From the NCBI RefSeq assembly GCF_030272615.1, contig NC_081406.1:484623900-484687899 (forward strand): a stretch of 64,000 bases of DNA, given 5' to 3'. Position numbers and translations under genes: made by a program. Source of the stretch: Cryptomeria japonica (Eukaryota > Streptophyta > Pinopsida > Cupressales > Cupressaceae). This document shows positions 1 to 12,065 of this stretch, in pieces. Under the pieces are notes generated by a model. That model was not told the DNA's origin, did not search any database, and saw only the letters and a program-made list of their open reading frames with translations. Numbering within the stretch: position 1 is the first letter of the stretch; each line of letters opens with the position of its first letter.

Positions 1-1844
1 ACACAACATATATAATTACATTATTTCCATTAACTAAGCAATATTCATTACTTTGAGATGCACTCATGTCTTAATCTACTACTCATGTCGTAACCTCATT
101 CCACATTATCTAAAACAATCCTAATCATTTCCTTAAGGCTATCTATTTATCTTACCAACTACCCATCCATTCCTACAATCTAGAAGTATCCATTTATCAA
201 GAATATAAACCTTTCAATAAGAACATTAATTCAATATTTGTATATACATTCATACTCAAAGATCATTCTATTACAACATAATAATTACAATCCATTACAA
301 TATTTAAACATTTCATCATATTACGAGTCCTAATACTTATATCCACTAAATGCAAGTAATATAGCTACATTTACATTAACATTTTATTTACCATATCATA
401 TTTCCTAATATTTTCTATCTTAAACATGAAAATGAATTCCTATTACATGATCCTGATATCAAAACTCATGAATCCCTTTTATGAACCATTACAAGACAAT
501 CTACAATATATCTATTAACATGAATTGAATTCCATTTCAAAGATAACTACATTTCAATACATCACAATATCCATCTTACAAATTTAGGCCCATTTCCTAA
601 ACATCATCTACTATATAATTATATGAACCTTTCAACAAGAGAATAGCTCTCCTAATTACATAGTCTCATATGCAACTTCTACATTATGATTTCATTACAT
701 AACCCATGATATTAATTACATTCATCCGCTACAGTATTTAACCATAAGCTGAAATGAAGAAGAATCCACATCCACACATAAGAATCCAATGAGAACATCC
801 CAATGGTAGAAAAGTACCAACTACCCAACCATGTGGAACCAAAGGAATCACTCCCCATGCTAGGAGATGACACAAGGTCCCAACACACACTCTATACCTA
901 AGATGACACCAAACTACCAAAGAGGCTCACAAATCAAGGATCACAACAACCAATAACATGGTAACCACAAACAAAAAGTCCTAGAGGAAAAACAAGAGTC
1001 AAGTAATTAGTACAACAAGTAAGGAAACATGTAGGAGTGGAGTGTTATCACATGATATCCTTCAAATATACATACAACCCTTCAAGTCATAACCCTAATA
1101 GATATGTGGAGCCATCTCAACCTATGAGAGAATCAAGGGAGATTGACTTACCACCACATCGACCTTTCTAAGATTATTCTAAAACATCCTCCCTAGGATT
1201 GAGTCTTGGGGTTCAACTATTAATTATCTTGAGTAGGTGAGTCCTAATTACCCAATCCATCCAATTCATTATTAATATTATCAATTGTTTATAATAAAAA
1301 AAACTTCCAATGTGTCCTAGAGATCTAGACGGGAGGCTTATCAACTCACTGCCTATCTCTCATAATCCCGATCATCACATGGAATCCCACTCCCCCTAGG
1401 ATGTTCTAAAACAGCAATAATAACAAGGAGGCTTTAATACAACATTCAAGAATGATCCATAAACAACATCACATAATAATGAAGTATACATAGAAATCTA
1501 ATGCTAACAACAACAATAAACCAATAATGAGCCTCATATCAAAATAGTTCTTCAAAAGCCATATCAAAATCAATAAAAATCTACCATAATCATGAAATGA
1601 ATATCAGCAGTAAGGCACATCAACTTACTGGTCAAGAGAAACAAATCAATTTTAACAACATGGCTTATCAACATACCAAAGCTTAAAAATCATTGACTAA
1701 CATCAAATTAGATAAATCACAAAGCTAGAAAACATAAACAGACCTCAATCAAAGCCTCTAGTACAAGGAAAAATTAAAAATAACCTCACAGGTTGACCTA
1801 ACTAGACAAATATTAAAAAACACGGATTAGCACATTTGATCAGT

Positions 1845-2040
1845 AGAGTAGTGCATCTGACTCACCTTGCAGCGCATTTGATCTATTCTGCAACACATTT
1901 AACTTACTTTGAGACGCATTTATTCTATTCTGAAGAACATATGAGCGAAATAATTGTGCATATGATCAATCCTCTAGTGCATTTACTGACCTTTTTAGCG
2001 CATATGATCTCTGATTTAGTGCATTTACAACAGACTCAAA
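1845..2040 (+). repeat. 21-bp tandem repeat array in left family-X unit
   Basis: About nine diverged units of 21 bp, each built on a core like AGTGCATTTGATCTATTCT. The period is a multiple of three and this strand is open for 80 codons, giving a seven-residue repeat with the pattern HL or HM at a fixed position. The match to the array in the right copy shows that the repeat belongs to the element. I see no sign that the open frame is translated. Confidence 0.7.
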
Positions 2041-3099
2041 AATTGCACTTAAGGACTCAAATTACGACTCCAAATTAAAAATCACAAAAACATATCTAAG
2101 TCTCGAAATACATGACAATAGTGATGCCCAAAAAATACCAATTAAGGGGCATAAACAAATCAAAACAACATAAAACATAACCAAATATTTTCAATCCCAA
2201 GATTCACAACACTCACTCAATCATACAGGAAGAAACTCTCAAAAAATGCCTTTCTTGGAACAATAGCTCAAACCAAATGAAGTTACAACTCTCATAAGGT
2301 CATGAGAGATTTCATACTCCACCAAAAATGCACACACAAAAAGAAAAGGGAAGAATCTCTGAGAGAACTCCCTTATGGCATTGCCAGACCGAGAGCCTCA
2401 TAGGGATAATCCCAACACCACCAAAACTCCAAAACTAAATCAATATTTCAAAAATGAAAATACTACATCTAAATCTCAAGGCAATAAAACAAAGTCCCAC
2501 TTAGGAAATCCATAGAGCCATGTGCTCACGACAAAATCCATTTCTCCAAATATATTTTTCCCAACCCATAAAGTTGAACTTTATATTATAATTTATGCAA
2601 CCAAATATTTCACTCCTAAACTATAGTCTAACTATAGAAAATAATATTTTTCCCCAAAAACACTCGCATACAGCCATTTCTACAGACATGGAGAAAACAA
2701 GTTTTGGAAATAAAAATACAAAGGAGAAGACCTCCAAACTGGATTAGAAGTGATGGAAAGGAAATATGAAGAAGTTCCCACAAAAATCCAAACAACTCCA
2801 AGCAAGAATCCAATATCCCAAAAATAAGTTGCAGAAGAAAAATCCTCAAGAATGGTAACCTGACATAATGCAAATGCTACCAAATAAAAAGGAAAAACCA
2901 TTCAAACTCTAGCCTCAAAACTAGCCAATCAAAATAAACCAAAATAATATAAAACTTACCTACCCAAACTTATAATATAATTTTATTTCCCAAATGCATA
3001 TACAACCAATAGCTTTTAAGGGTAGGTAAGTAATAACAATAAACTCATTTACCCTTGTAACAAGAGAAATGTAATAAAATATCATTAAGTATTATTTAC

Positions 3100-3620
3100 C
3101 TATGCGCCAATAATAATAACCATTCCCTATTAAATATTATGGGCTAATAATTAAAATAAAGCCAAATAAAACAACTGAACAATTAAAGACAAATAGCCAA
3201 GGCTAATAAAATATAAACCAAATAAATAAATATAAAATAATTAAAGGCTATTAAATAAAGCCAATAAATAATCGAAGCCAATCAAATAAAATATCCAAAA
3301 GCTAATAAATAATAAATTGAATAAATAAATACTAAATAAACAATAAATCAACAATAGATGAATAGACATTAAATCTCAAATAAATGAATAGAAGCCATCA
3401 ATAAAATATAAATCAACATTAAAATATAAAAGCACTATTAAACAATAAATAAATAATAATTAAATAATAAATATCAAATAAACAACAAACCAATAAATAC
3501 CAATTAAACAATAAATCGATCAAATAATAATTAATCAAATTAAACTAATAATAATCCACCAATTAATTTAATCATCAATAAACTATATAAATCAAACATT
3601 AATTAATTAAATAAATAACC
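3100..3620. repeat. AT-rich low-complexity block
   Basis: Dense TAAATA/AATAAA wording with almost no G or C. The equivalent block in the inverted copy (about 12830-13150) has the complementary TTTATTTGATA wording, so it is an inherited part of family X rather than random drift. Confidence 0.7.
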
Positions 3621-4263
3621 ACATACTCACAATCCATCAAAAGACTACAACTCACTGGTTAACATGGTGAATCACGCCAAGACAATTGACGACCAAGGTA
3701 GAAAACTTAACCCTAGAGTATATGAACGAAACTCATGCCATCTTTGACAACTTGCCATTGGGATTTAAAGACACACTTGGACCTATGAAGCCAGGTGGAT
3801 TCGATGTTTGGTACCTACAAACTTGCATCAATGCTTAACACAACATATACGATACATATATATCATAATGAACAGGCAAGTGGTAGAGAATCACAATGAT
3901 ATATCATGCTCGCAATGAGTGATATGACATCATCTCTACTCACGATAATAGTCACACAATAACTAGACACATCATAGCACCAACTCATCACATATAATCA
4001 GGAAGTAGAGTTAGCATAATCACAATGCTATCAAATCCATAATTCATATAATCCATCTAACATAGCAAGTACATATAGAGACCGTTAATATAAATCCATC
4101 ATATCATGATCATCAATAACAAGTATCATCATAATAATATGAAATATAAATAGAGTTAGCACATAGTATAATACCATCGAATATTATCATAAAGTAAACT
4201 AAGCTATGCCAATAGGGTCTATAAATGTACAAGGAGAAGGATGAGTCAAGGTGGGGCACTATA

Positions 4264-4956
4264 GATGGACACATATATTTCCTTGCTAACCTTGGGTGAG
4301 GTGGATACAAGTGGGTACAAAGAGGTGATAGATGTTATAGGGGTAGCTAGTTCAGTGACTAATCTTGAGAAGGTTTCTCAAGATGTTGGTAAATGTAAGA
4401 AAGTCATGCTTGCATTGGGACTACAACAAAAAAATCTCAAAAAGGGTTCTTCATAGAATACTACTAAGGTGGGAAGGAAGAAGGATCAAGAAAAAGTGAA
4501 ACTAATTAGTGAGACATTAGTGGAGTTTGATTCTATAAAAACCATTGATTCCTATCCCTCCCCATCTCAAAAATGATTGTTCTTTTATGGAATGATAGGG
4601 GTATGAATAACATCCCTAAAAATAAGGCCATTTAAGATTTGATCCATTTTCATTCTCTAGGAATTGTTTTCATCTAGGAAACTAAGATGTCAATGGAAGG
4701 TACCCTAAGATTAGCTTCTAGGATTTGGGTTAGAGGCTAGTTTAGTGCATTAGATATTATGGCAATTTAGGGGGTGTGGCTTGCCTTTAGGATTCATGCA
4801 AGGTTTTTTATTTTTTATTTTTATTTCTAGTAGATCTTCATTATATTTGGCTACTTTAAGTTTAGAATCTAGTGAGGTTAATATTTTCACCAATGTGTGT
4901 GCTTTGTTAGAGATCTTAGGAAAGTCTTTGCTTTGGTTGCATATTAGGATGGAAAG
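4264..4956 (+). pseudogene. L1-type LINE, N-terminal part with endonuclease start
   Basis: Decayed non-LTR retrotransposon. At 4573 a frame opens with MIVLLWNDRGMNN and continues to IVFI-stop-ETKMS. This is the beginning of an APE-type endonuclease of plant L1 elements, in which the WN-x-RG motif and the QETK metal-binding Glu are hallmarks; here the Gln codon before ETK has become TAG. The upstream 4265-4456 frame (63 codons) is probably the end of the preceding LINE coding region. The endonuclease is interrupted at 4957 by a solo LTR and resumes at 5911. Several stops and frameshifts make it non-functional. Confidence 0.7.
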
Positions 4957-5910
4957 TGTTACTACTTATCAGATTGCCATTAGTTTTATGTCAAAGTTAT
5001 ACTATATACTCTAGTCGGTTATCTATTACCAAAATATTTAGTCGGTATGTACAGTCTAGTCGGTTACAGAAGAAAGCAGTCACAGAACGCAGTATACACC
5101 GAGCTATCTACCGAGTATATTTACATGTCTATCGAGTAGCAAAGATGACACACCGAGTGAAATGTGTTACCAGATTCATTGAACCTAGACATGCATATGA
5201 AAACGTGTTACAAGATCGAGGCACATCTAACCGTTATCGCATTGGAAATTGCACTTAAAGATTGTGTATGATTTTGAGGTTATCTAACCAATGAAATATT
5301 TTGCATGGTTATTCATTCAATAAATCGTGTTTGTAAGATTGAAGCAATGAATTGGATCGCCGTCATAAGAGATCTATTTATACAACATGAGTTAAAGAGT
5401 TAAAGGTGTGTGCATGAGTGTAAGAAGACTGTTACAGAGACACAAAGGTCACCGAGAAGGTTTTCAGAGAACAGTCGAAGAACAGAGTAAACAGAAGGGT
5501 TTACCAAGTTACTATATGGGTTACCAAGGTATGCTATAAGCAAGGTAATCTATTCTGAGCACATAGAATCTGCTATAACATTCCAAATGTAAAGTTGCAG
5601 ATATTTGTAATAATTTTATTGTAATATTGTGAAGTTGTAAGAGAAACCTTTAATAGGGTAAAAGACTCTAATCAAGTCTATAAATTGTAAAGCCTCTAAC
5701 CAGGTGGAGCATTTAGATGAAGTGTTGTAAAATCCTTTAGCAAGGTAGATCTAACAGATCTTGTTACTCCTAATAGGGTAAGCTATCAAAAATAGCTAAA
5801 CATGCAGCTCTAACCGAGCACTCTTTATTATTGCAGTAGTGAAGTTGTGGGTGCCATCCCTACCACATTTTTTCTCTCTAACCAAGAGGCTTTCCATATT
5901 GGGCCTAACA
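4957..5910 (+). mobile_element. Solo LTR (copia-like) inside the LINE
   Basis: A 954-bp segment starting TGTTAC and ending CTAACA, flanked by GAAAG (4952-4956) and GTAAG (5911-5915), a 5-bp target duplication with one mismatch. LINE endonuclease sequence lies on both sides. The internal wording (AATAGGGTAA, CTAACCAGGTGG, repeated CCGAGT and GTCGGT) resembles the minus-strand LTR at 52080-53423, so both probably belong to one copia-type family. No internal coding region, primer site or second LTR is present, hence solo LTR. The left boundary is the less certain one. Confidence 0.55.
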
Positions 5911-8900
5911 GTAAGATCCCTTGCTCCATATCTACCTTAGATCCTTTTAGCGGACTTTAATGTTATGTTATGTATGGATGAAAAGATGGGTGGTGGTGGT
6001 AGGATTAAGTAGACTTCAAGGATCTTGAGGGATAATGTGGATCATTTGAATTTGGTGGATATAAAACCATGTAATGGTATGTTCACCTAGAATAATAGAA
6101 AAATGAGTACTAATACTATCTCTGAGAGGTGCGATAGGTTTCTTGTATCTAGGTATTGAGTTGGAGATACTTGGACTACTAACTCATAGATTCTTGATTG
6201 GAAAGATTTGGATCATTGGTTGGTAAAAATCTCAATTGCCTTCTTTAGAAACTCCAAAAATCCTTCATTCAAGTTTCAATTAATGTATTTGTGAGACTCT
6301 TCTTTACAAGAGTTTATAGAAAAATGGTGGTCCAAGGAGAAGCCAACATTTGGGACAACAATGTTCTCATTTACCAAGAAACTTCAATTTGTTAAGTATA
6401 TGTTGAAAACATGGAATGTGTAGTGCTTTAGAAATGTTTTCTCAGCTAAGGTTGCAACCCAATCCTATGTGGATGATATCACGCCTCAAATTTGAGACCA
6501 TGGTCTTACAAAGGATTTTTTTTGTCTTGAAGCGGAAGTTGTAAAAGAACTAGAGGAATGGGAATTAAGGGAGGAAATATTCCTGAAACAAAAGTTTCAA
6601 GTTGACTCGTTTCAAGAAGGAGAAAAAAATAGTGTTTTCTTTCATTACTTCTCTCGATTACTTCTCTCAATTCCTCTAAAGGGAATCATCTCTATTATTT
6701 TGGGATAATTTCAAGAGAGATCACTCACTATTATTCTAAATAATTTTCTGAAGATACATACCTCTTGAGCTGAGGAGGATGGGGCTCTTATTTTAGATTG
6801 TATTCCTTCATTGGTCTCTAATTAGATAAATGAATTGTTAATGAAAACTATCACCTTGGATTAATTAAAATAAATTAAGGGAAATCCCTTATAATTCATG
6901 GCTTTCCAATTGCATTTTATCAGGAATTTTGGGATATTGTTAAGTTGGATCTCTTGGAGGTGGTTCTAGAATCTAAAAAAAATAAATAGATATTGAAGGC
7001 CATGAATGATACTCTCCTTGCTCTCATTTCTAAAAGAGAAGGATAAAATTATTTGGACCTCTTTAGGCCTATAGTCTTGTGAAATTTGGTTTATAAAATT
7101 ATTACTAATCTAATTGCTAAAAGACTCAAGCCATGGCTTAACATTCTTATTTTGAATGAACAAGGGGGTTTTTTATTGGAAGAAAAATTCTAGTTGGGGT
7201 TGTTGTTGCAATGGAGGCTATTCATTCCATGAAAACCTCAAAAGAGAAAGTCATGTTTATCAAGCTTGTCATGTCTAAGTATTATGATCAAGTCAAATGG
7301 ACATTTTTTTCTAAATTTTTAGAATCCTTTGGGTTTGGAAAAGAGTGGATCAAATAGGCCATGAGTTGTGTTACCTCCTCCTCATTCTCAGTTATTATCA
7401 ATAATGAGCCATTTGACCTATTTGGAGCTTCTCTAGGTCTTCATCAAGGTGGTCATCTATCCCCTTATCTCTTTATTTTAATGGTTGTAGGGTTTTGGGA
7501 GATTTATAAAATCTCGTATGAGGCAAGGTTTGATTTAGGGATGAAATTGGGGTGAGAGAATCCCTCCCCATTCATATTTGGAGTTTGTCGATGATATTAC
7601 CTTGATGGGTCTAGCCAAACTTAATGAGGTAGTTAATTTTTTAAAGTCTTTGGATATTTATTTGGCAAACTTAGGGAAAAATATTAATATCGACAATTCC
7701 TCAATATTCTTTTTAAATACTCCTAAGCCTATCTAGATCAGGATTGCCAGAATTCTTAGATTCTAGATTGGTGCTCTTCCTTTTGTCTATTTCAAGTATT
7801 TCAATTGTCATACGTTGTTCTCCTAATAGGTTTTGGAGGGATATTTTAAATAAGTTTTGCAAGATAGTTACTCATTGGACAAACATGTGACTTTCTTCTA
7901 TTGCTAGGGTTACTCTTCTTAAGTGTATGATTTAGGAACTCCTTTTGTACAAATTTTTTGTGCAAGCTGCCCTGCCAAAATTCATTCATAAGTTTGAATT
8001 TCTTCCTCATCATTTTTTATGGGCTGGAAATTTATTGTTGAAGAAATGGAGTTTGGTTAAATGGGTTTTGGTTTATAAACCAAAGTAGGAAGGGTGTCTT
8101 ATTATTTGACAAAGAAGTCTTAATGGTAAATCTTTGGTGGCTAACCTCTATTGGAGGTGGTGTTGTCCTTAGGATTAGGATTTAGCCAGGATACTTACTT
8201 TAAAGTATCTAGATGGATTTGAGAGTAATGATGATCCTCAGTGTAGAATTGAGGGAAAGGGATCTCTGATTTGGAGCACCCTCAAAAGAGGAGCTAAATA
8301 AATTAAGGAAGGACTATTTTGGATATGTAATAGAGGCTCAATTGCTCTATTCTAGTTTGATTCCTATGATGGATTCTCTCCTATCATTTAGTTATATCCT
8401 CATCTGCAATCTTTGTGTAACATTTTTGTAGAGGATAGTTAGACTAAAGTGAAGGATTTTTAAACCTCCTAGTTGCTTGGCCAGGTTGAAGTGTTTGGAT
8501 AAAAAGAACCTCATGAGTGGTATTTGGAAGGACCATCAAGAGATTAGAAATATAGAGCTTGTATTTCTTCGGAGAAAAAAGATACGCTTGCTTAGGGCCT
8601 TGACCTGAAAGGTAAATTATTTATTTCTTTAGGTTATCAAGAGCTAGATAGATAGATTCACATGAAAAATGGGGTTCCTTGGTGGAAAGAAATGTGGAGT
8701 AATTTTTCTCAGCCCAAATACACTTTTTCCATGTGGTTGGTTGTCCAAAATTAGTATGTCACGTAGGATAACTTGAGGAAGAGAATATTTTTGGGTCATT
8801 CTAATGTGCTTTTTATGAATCAATGTGAGGGGAGCTCATATAATATTTTCTTCTCATGCCCCTTCTCTAGGGAAATTTGATACTGTTGGTGGGGGTTTAG

Positions 8901-9950
8901 AATAAGGCATGCTTCCATGTTTCCTCCTTGGTTGAGTTTTGGGATGAGTGGGAAACACTGCTACTAAGACTCCTTTTCTCCATATTTCTTAGGCCATAGG
9001 CACTTTGTTTATTCTCTATAAAATTTTGTTAAGGAGGAACAAAAGGAATATCCAAGATAAAAAATACTAAGTTATCAACTTTGGATGTGCATAATCAGTG
9101 CCCTCTAGGAAATATTATTAAAAAAATGTGATTTTTTTGTCCATGTGAATCTAGGTGATTTAGTTTTTATTTAGAGGTTGGGTATGGAGGGATGTTGAGG
9201 GAGGCCTCCCTCTTCTAGGGGTGGTTGTTGGGTTCAGAGCAAGGTTCGATGGGATGGTTGTTGGTCACCACCTCCTTTTGATGTGTTGACTATAAATAGC
9301 AATGGTTCATTTAGAGGTAATTTACACATGCTAGAATTAGAAGAGTTAGTAGAGATAGTTATAGAGAAGTTTAGTTCTCTTTGTATAAAGGTCACCACAC
9401 TAATAAATTTATGAATGTAATTGTTATCATTTATGCTTTGGAGAGAGTTGTGCCCTAGGATGGAGAAAAATAATCTTTGAATCTGATTTATAGATTTTTG
9501 TTGATATGCTAAATTGATAGAAGTTGGCGGGAGTGAACTAGAAATTGGCCTTGGTGGTTAGTCATATTACAAGAATTTGTAGGTCTTTAGACTTAGTTAC
9601 CTTTTTCTGCATTCCTCGAGAATGGAACAAGGTGTTTGATTGGTTGGTGAGATGGCCTTCTAAGAAAATGGGAAGGTAGAGTGTTTCAGATTGAGGGTAG
9701 TTTCCCTTAGAGTTGTTGGAGTTTTGTCGTCGATGAAGGAGAATGTTGTGCTAGTTACCAGTTGTCATTGTTGTCAACATACTTTTGTTGACTTGCTTTG
9801 TTGTCGCTTTGGTATTTTGGTGATTCTGTCCATCATGTTTTTCTTTGCTATTACAAATATAGGTTTGTGCTTTGCATTGTACACTCATGTATATTAGACA
9901 TACCTATATTCTTGATTGTATGTGTTTTGGATATTTATAAGGTGAGATAC
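5911..9950 (+). pseudogene. L1-type LINE ORF2: endonuclease end, reverse transcriptase, zf-RVT, RNase H
   Basis: Frames shift repeatedly, but the domain order of a plant L1 ORF2 is readable. The endonuclease end has DFNVMLCMDEKMGG near 5950 and SERCDRFLVS near 6120. Reverse transcriptase has LFRPI near 7055, KPWLN near 7130, NEQGGF near 7155, MSK-x-YD-x-VKW near 7270, LHQGG at 7440 and the catalytic loop FVDDI at 7584-7598. A zf-RVT-like region near 8680-8890 has PWWKEMW, FSMWL and SCPFSRE. An RNase H start near 9245 has WSPPPFD followed by NSNGS. Dozens of stops and frameshifts show a long-dead copy. The 3' tail and target duplication were not located, so the end is approximate. Confidence 0.75.
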
Positions 9951-10329
9951 ATGGTTTGACAATTCATTCTGTTAGTTGCTTTCTTTCTTCAGAACAAAAT
10001 AGTTTGTCTTGACATCTGCATTTCTTTAATTGATTATTTTTTATAAAGTGCAATTTTGGGACATGGTTAAGCATTGTGGATAACATGTGTATTCTATTTG
10101 GCATTAACTTTTGTTATATCCTTGGCCGACCTATATAAATGAAATATATGAACTACAAATATAGAAAAATATAGAAGAGACAAGAAATAGAGAAACATAG
10201 AAATATCGAGACAAAAGTGTGACATACTAATCAAATGTGATATGTGATTGAAATAGATAGTTGAAGAGCGAATGAAATGTGTGAATTCTATCTACTAATC
10301 TTAATTATAATCGTGTTTCATTCATATGT
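9951..10329. other. Unassigned AT-rich flank
   Basis: A short AT-rich stretch between the LINE tail and the Copia-A LTR. No coding potential, repeat or RNA structure was recognised. The last five bases (TATGT, 10325-10329) should be one copy of the Copia-A target duplication; the partner lies outside the window. Confidence 0.4.
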
Positions 10330-11581
10330 TGTTGGAAACAATGCACCAAATTGAGAGGGGGGTGAATCAGTTTGCTCACAAACTCTACACAACTAAAACT
10401 TAAATTCAGATTTGATAATAAATAATAAATGCATAAATCAACATCACATCAATAACACACATAACACCAAGATTTTTCATGTGGACAACCTGGTAAAGGG
10501 AAAAACCATGATGGGAACCTAACCACAATGAGATAATACCCTCTTAGGAGTAAGTGTAAATATTACAATGGGGAATGCACATGCATTCAGGCACATTGCC
10601 TAGAGCTCACTGCTCAAAAACAACAACAACAAGGGCTACAACCCTGGGGAAGGGTCACTGCCTTACAAAAATAATTTGGATTCTATCCAGAGAATCATGA
10701 ACTAATGAAATAGCATCTTCCCATGTCTAGTTATAGTTTTGGTTAAGCACATATACTTAAACTCTGTTCTTCACACTTCTCCTCTACTACTGAAAGATTA
10801 AATCGATATTTGCACATGAAGATACCAAGCAGATACATCTGCAACATATATTTATACAAATCATCAACCTATATTTCAAGGTCGACTAAACCCTCAACAC
10901 AAATTACAAAAGAATAACTTCACAAGAAAACACGCAACCCCTCAAACATTCACAACATACAATAATCATCATGAATGTTGCAGAACATGAAGAACACCAC
11001 CGGATCAAGAAAATGATCAATAATGTGTACAACGATCAATGCGAACCATCAACATGGATAGAACATGATCTAGAAACATCCACAAGCAATGTGAATCACA
11101 CTAGAAAAAAGTACAACACCACCAACTAGAATCTTCATCATCAATATTCTAAACCTCAACAACACAATCTGAACTTACTGTCAAAATGAAAGATTCACTT
11201 GCGGACTACCAAATCACGATCCATCTTAATTCAGGACACATATGAACATCCTAGACACTCTGCCAAATCTGTGAACCAAGATATAACAATTTCAGAGCAA
11301 TGCAAAGCATAAACCAGAATACTGAATAACATGAACAACTGAATAATCAACCTCAATACTGGATCTCACAACTCAATCAAATAACCATGCAAACCTTTGA
11401 CACTTCTACTAAATCAACTAGAGATAAGTATCTCTAAACCCATTAAACCGCAATAGCTCAACTACAACACATTGACCAAACCAGCTCATCCAATCTGACT
11501 GCAACACTAAAATACACAAAAGAATATATTGACATCAATGACAACACATCATTCCAGAAAACTTCATAGAAATATCCAACA
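10330..11581 (-). mobile_element. Copia-A 3' LTR
   Basis: A 1252-bp LTR read on the minus strand from TGTTGGATATTTC to GTTTCCAACA (TG...CA ends). It follows a purine-rich tract directly downstream (in minus orientation) of the copia pol stop codon. Its start, middle (CATCATGGTTTTTCCC region) and end align by eye to the plus-strand LTR at 62475-63617, so both are one family. The matching 5' LTR lies beyond the right edge of the window. Confidence 0.8.
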
Positions 11582-11597
11582 ATCTCCCCCTTTGGAA
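11582..11597 (-). other. Copia-A polypurine tract
   Basis: On the minus strand this reads TTCCAAAGGGGGAGAT immediately before the LTR start TGTTGG, the usual plus-strand primer of this copia group. Further CTCCCCC runs at about 11680, 11727 and 11800 look like decayed duplicates of the same motif in the 3' untranslated part. Confidence 0.7.
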
Positions 11598-11939
11598 TTG
11601 ATGGCAACATATGAATGTGAAAAACAATAAATTAAATAAAAGATTAACCATCAACAATTTCCCATAACTCTCAACAATCTCCCCCTAAGATCGGCATATG
11701 ATATAACAGTTTTTCACATGCTTCTCTCCCCCTTTGAAATCAATGCAAAAGGCATATACAACACAAATCTTGATTCTCTTCCCCTTAACTAGATAATCTC
11801 TCCCCTTAGATAAGCACACAAATCTGAACAACTGAACAATACACACTGTCTAGTCCCCTTGAGTAGTTGACTCACTCATCAATCTAGATCACAAGACATC
11901 TTTATGAAGTCCACCAGACTGATGCAACTCTATGCATCT
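11598..11939 (-). other. Copia-A 3' untranslated segment
   Basis: Lies between the pol stop codon (TAA, 11940-11942 on minus) and the polypurine tract. It is non-coding and contains three pyrimidine runs like CTCTCCCC that on the minus strand are purine-rich. Nothing else was recognised. Confidence 0.5.
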
Positions 11940-12065
11940 TAGTTCTCATCAGGAGGAGAAATCACCCCTAGCTTCTCTCTGAGATACTCAAATGTGTCCT
12001 TAGGCAAAGGCTTCATGAAGATATCTGCAATTTGTTCCTTTGTAGATACATACTCCAATCTAACT
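11940..12065 (-). pseudogene. Copia-A pol, RNase H C-terminal end
   Basis: The minus strand encodes RLEYVSTKEQIADIFMKPL and a further 20-odd residues ending PPDEN-stop. This is the canonical C-terminus of Ty1/copia RNase H (TKEQIADIFTKPL type). It continues in frame from the segment that ends at 16196 once the intervening family-X unit and one copy of its TAACT duplication are disregarded. The stop at 11940-11942 is the natural end of pol. Confidence 0.85.
12061..12065. repeat. Target-site duplication TAACT, left side of family-X right copy
   Basis: TAACT here is identical to TAACT at 16196-16200, directly on the other side of the 4130-bp unit. Both lie in Copia-A pol. Confidence 0.8.

Larger units (their letters stand above)
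1..4263 (+). mobile_element. Family-X long LTR-like unit, left copy (5' end just outside window)
   Basis: This stretch is homologous, in inverted orientation, to 12066-16195. Shared landmarks are the block at 740-1440 (matching about 14830-15510), the 21-bp repeat array at about 1845-2040 (matching 14190-14350), the AT-rich block at 3100-3620 (matching 12830-13150) and the block at 3640-3840 (matching 12555-12750). It ends in GGGCACTATA at 4263, the same terminus as the other copy, and the LINE starts directly after it. By comparison with the 4130-bp right copy only about 100 bp should be missing at the left edge. No coding capacity was found. A solo LTR of a gypsy-type element with very long LTRs is the best reading. 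The ends are TG...TA rather than TG...CA, so the class is inferred. Confidence 0.65.

Noticed and set aside
738-920. Minus-strand 60-codon frame rich in Cys, Gly and Trp
   Set aside because: It lies in family-X non-coding sequence; the inverted copy has the same sequence with stops, and no start context or domain supports translation.
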